Assembly: GCF_001039355.2 (NCBI RefSeq)
Contig: NW_019776139.1
Span: 1 to 64,000 of the forward strand
Reading direction: 5' to 3'
DNA from: Lingula anatina
Taxonomy: Eukaryota; Brachiopoda; Lingulata; Lingulida; Lingulidae
Length of the DNA: 64,000 nt
Made by a program: the position numbers and the translations under genes. The notes under the pieces are model-generated. The model did not search any database and was not told the origin of the DNA. It worked only from the letters and a program-made list of their open reading frames with translations. This document shows, piece by piece, positions 60,446 to 64,000 of the stretch; positions within the stretch are counted from its first letter, which is position 1, and each line of letters starts with the position of its first letter.

Positions 60446-63400
60446 TGTATAAAATATTTATGTTAAAGCAATGTTGATATTATATAAATTGGTGTTAATT
60501 TTTTCTACCATTCAGCAAAGTGAACAGAGTAGCAACATACAGGGAACTAGACAATGACCTTCTCAGACATGCAGCATTCCAGACTCTAGTAAGTATCATG
60601 GCACCAAGGTAGTGTTCACATTCAGATTGACTTAGACTTAAAATAACAAAGTTGACACAACTTGCCTGTAAGATCACACAGGAAGCTATATAATTGCTCC
60701 TTAGACCTTTTTCATCCCATGTTTTTTAAGCAGTCTACTGTCTAGACATCTGCTTGTCTGTTTGCCTATTTAAAAGTTTGAGTGAAACCTGATGTCAGCA
60801 TTGATCTTTTGTCAAAGTCAATTTACTCATGATACATTTTAAATCTTTGGAGATGTTTTAACTTATACATTCATAACAGGTGGTCAACTTGTATCGGCAT
60901 TGCATTTCAGAGATTTTTATTTATACCTTTAAACAGTTTCTAACTTGATTTCTCAGAGATTGGAGAAATGAAATATAATATATATTTTTACTTATGCACA
61001 GTGTGAGATTCACATATATTTGATCAGTATTTGTTGAAAATTTCAGTTTTACAAAATGGTAGGCATTGATGCAACCCTGTGTGGAGACTACATGATCTAC
61101 CCCTTTTTACTTCATTTCATTCCCTGTCATTCATTTATACTGTTTTGATTTTTTCTACTGTTGTGCTGTAAAATTCTGAAAAAAAAAAAGAAAGAAAACG
61201 AGTGACTTCACTATATCCTGACTATGACAGAATGTTTTGTATGTCTGTTAAATGTTTTACCTCATTTAGAATTTCAGTTATCAAACATACCACTTACTAC
61301 CTCAAAATAAAGTGATTAGTTTCTGACCAAGGTTACTGTCTAAATCTTTTAGGATGCTGTGTTGATTTTTAAAATTTTTTTCTTGTGAACTTGTTTTTGT
61401 TTCCATTGTGTGATATAAATTTGTTATATTAATTTCTAAAAAGGATTAACTTATTATGATTGGTATTAGAATATGAAAGATATTAAAAGCACCTGCACCA
61501 GAACCTATAAGATATATGTCATCACTTCATTATTCATAATTGCTTAATAATATTAGAATTCATCTAAATTGTTTGGTATTGTAGTTCATTCAGCCTCTAT
61601 ATGTTTTATGTCTTAAAAGCCAGCAATGTTGAAAAGAGACTTTTGGATTGTGTTTTTTTTCTCCCTAGGATAATGAGATTGATCTCAAATTACTGACCAA
61701 AGTTTTATCAGCAGAATCTGAAGTCATTGAGGTAAGACTATTCAAGATATGAAAACTGTTACTGAATCTATCTATTATGTGAAATATTCCAGTAGAATTA
61801 ATTTGCAAATTTACAAAATCCACAAAACAAATGAATGAATAAATAAAAGATTTCATTTAATAAAGCTTTTTAAAATTAATAAAGGTATATCTTTGAAGGA
61901 GGAAGTGTTGAATAAGTAGGAGTTGTAGACTTTAAAAAATATCTGTCATCTCATTTTCAACAGGAGGATAAACCGTGGGACTGGGACCAATTATTCACAG
62001 AGGTTTCCTCAGAACTAATCAATGAGTGGGAAGCCAGTGAAGTCAAAGATTCGGATCCAACTGCTGCTTGACAGAGAACTAGATGTTTAATGACTTTGAT
62101 CTTTGAATTAGTCCAGAGACTTGTGGATAGTGAACAAGGGCATTTTAATCAAAGAATCTGTTACTTTAACAGAATTATCTCTTGACATTTGAAGTTCTTT
62201 TTTGTAACTTTTTTTACAACCTCATATATGTAAAAAAGATTGAATCACGTCATTAGTCAAGCAGTCCGTCCACTTCAGCTGAAATTTTGCTGAATTTTAT
62301 ATACTGCTCTCCTTGAATGGCATTTCTTCATTCTTCATTCAATCTGAAAAAATTCTTCTGCCTGCATTACCAATATTATAATTCATAATTTATAATTTTA
62401 TGATACTTATTTTATTAAAAGTATGTCACATACTTGATGTGGTCAATCTTGTGACCAGGTATTTTATGTTACAGGTTCATTCTTACAATAAAGAAATTAT
62501 AAAAACGTGTGAGTGTTGTTTGCAAGATGGGTATTTATCACAATTATTGTGACTGAAAAAATCCTGTTTATTGTCCACTCTATTTTTGTCTTAGAAGGAC
62601 TTTAGATAAAGAGATATATAATTTCTTTACTTTTTATGTCTATGAATGTCTATCCCACCCTGAGCTTCAGAGATAACTTGACACTAACCTCTTCACTATA
62701 GCCTTGACACGATGAAGATAGGCTAATAGTGAAGAGGTTAGTGTCAAGTTATCTCTGAAGCTCAGGGTGGTCTATCCAGACCTTCACAAACTTTTTATAA
62801 AAAAGGTAAAACTCCTCAAATAATAGTACCAGATGTCTTTGTTTCCATCTGAAAATTAAAGGAAAACATAACCAATCATTATATTATTAGAATTACAGTA
62901 CTGAGATAAAAATGTTATGAAAAATCAAACCTGAGTGTAGGGAAAGATTGAGCAATGATTGTCAGTAAAAAAAAACGGCCTTACAAAAAAAATCAATGTG
63001 ACATGAAAATCCTGATTAGGATGTTCTTTAATATGGGCTTTAAATATGAGATATTAAACCTTAGAAATCATTATTATAATAATAAGTAGCATTAATCTAT
63101 GTTAAAATGGGTCATTTATTTAAAACATGAAAAAAAAAAAGGATGTACATTCTTAAAAAACAATGGAACACACACACGTATCTTTTTATATATACTATTG
63201 GTGTGAAGCAAGAAGATTTGCATATAAGAGAAAAATGAGTTTATTTTTCAATTTTGGATCATTTGAAAATTTTGAAATAAATTTTAGAAATAAATTTGTT
63301 CATTTACCTTTTATTTGATGTATTATTTTTCATATCAAGGTGAAATTTTACTGCCTGGGGCCAGTTTTACATGTCCTATCCCCTGCTGCATTTTAGTGCT

Positions 63401-63454
63401 TATTTTGACCGACTGGCGGCAGCACCTTACGGGTCATGTCATTGTCACTGGAAG
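60446..63454 (+). pseudogene. Partial second copy of IFT43 (exons 7-9 and 3' flank)
   Basis: Homologous to 56132-59040. It includes exons at 60516-60588, 61669-61731 and 61964-62071 with intact splice sites and stop. All 244 coding bases are identical to the first copy, whereas introns and flank differ by scattered substitutions and indels. Exons 1-6 are absent, so it cannot encode IFT43 alone. It is either a real tandem duplication or an alternative haplotype placed in series. The copy ends at the single N (63455), exactly where the first copy meets unique sequence. Confidence 0.85.
62656..62769. mobile_element. 114-bp perfect-hairpin element with 8-bp target duplication
   Basis: Arms of about 50 nt are reverse complements with a single indel: CACCCTGAGCTTCAGAG at the left end and CTCTGAAGCTCAGGGTG at the right, around a loop of about 15 nt. 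GTCTATCC occurs directly before (62648-62655) and after (62770-62777), an 8-bp target-site duplication as made by hAT-type transposases. It is absent from the homologous place in the first IFT43 copy (near 58345-58380). Confidence 0.85.
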
Positions 63455-63455
63455 N

Positions 63456-64000
63456 AATTAATGACCTTCTAAGACATGCAGCATTCCAGACTAGTAAGTA
63501 TCATGGCACCAAGGCAGTGGTCACATCAGGATTGACTTAGACTTAAAATAGCACCGTTGACACAACTTGCCTGTAAGATCACACAGGAAGCAATATTGCT
63601 CCTTAGACCCTTTTCATCCCATGTTTTTTAAGCAGTCTAGACATCTGCTTGTCTGTTTGCCCATTTTAAGTTTGAGTGAAACCTGATGTCAGCATTGATC
63701 TTTTGTCAAAGTAAATTTACTCATGATACATGTTAAGTTTTGGGAAATGTTTTAACTTATACATTGATAACAGGTGGTCAACTTATATCTGCAATGCATT
63801 TCAGAGATTTTCGAGTATATTTGTTTATACCTTTAAACAGTTTCTAACTTGATTTCTCAGAGATTGGAGAAATGAAATATATTATATATTTTTACTTATG
63901 CACTGTTCGAGATTCACAGATATTTGATCAGCATTTGTTGAAAATTTCAGTTTTACAAAATGGTAGGCATTGATACAACCCTGTGTGGAGACTAAATGAT
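63456..64000 (+). pseudogene. Third partial copy of the IFT43 exon 7 region, cut by the window end
   Basis: Starts inside exon 7, directly after the N at 63455, and continues through the following intron to the window end. Compared with the first copy the exon has one substitution and lacks two bases (a CT) just before the donor, which would break the frame. At some sites it follows the first copy, at others the second. It is probably another contig end. Confidence 0.75.

Overview
The window is nuclear DNA of an animal: AT-rich, with split genes, short exons between introns of 0.1 to 4 kb, GT-AG splice sites, AATAAA signals, many microsatellites and small foldback elements. The protein families and the repeat style (frequent ACATGT-type words, dispersed miniature elements) suggest a marine invertebrate, perhaps a mollusc. 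The species cannot be fixed from sequence alone. Exons were assembled by hand from splice sites and reading phase. The reconstructed SLC16-type, FARSB, CDC27 and IFT43 coding sequences all have lengths divisible by three and close to the lengths usual in animals.

Layout. 1-13.5 kb (+): the 3' two thirds of a CCDC33-like gene (C2 domain followed by coiled coils), 14 exons, 5' end outside the window, with a candidate internal promoter and alternative first exon. 15.0-23.0 kb (-): a complete six-coding-exon SLC16 (monocarboxylate transporter-like) gene of 633 aa whose introns carry foldback elements and a decayed exon fragment. 23-33 kb: no convincing coding gene, only repeats and two possible untranslated exons. 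33.2-40.8 kb (-): complete FARSB (phenylalanyl-tRNA synthetase beta subunit, 591 aa, 19 exons), including a textbook U12-type AT-AC intron and a GC-AG intron. 41.2-51.7 kb (+): complete CDC27/APC3 (818 aa, 20 exons), head to head with FARSB, with an intronless B3GALNT2-like glycosyltransferase gene nested in one intron. 53.7-57.8 kb (+): complete IFT43 (212 aa, 9 exons). 59.6-59.95 kb (+): the first recognisable exon of JMJD4. 60.4-64 kb: one and then a second partial copy of the IFT43 3' exons and flank.

The genes are mostly housekeeping or ciliary (FARSB translation; CDC27 cell cycle; IFT43 cilium assembly; CCDC33 ciliated/testis-type coiled-coil protein; B3GALNT2 Golgi glycosylation; JMJD4 oxygenase) and do not form one pathway.

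Assembly quality matters here. There are five single-N joins (19130, 32305, 35024, 39874, 63455). Four are flanked by direct near-duplicates and the fifth by a short inverted match, which looks like unmerged contig ends or haplotypes. I found no defence system or other wholly new system. The most notable real signals are the U12 AT-AC intron, the internal CCDC33 promoter candidate, the nested glycosyltransferase gene, the splice-donor minisatellite and a recently inserted 114-bp hairpin with an 8-bp target duplication.
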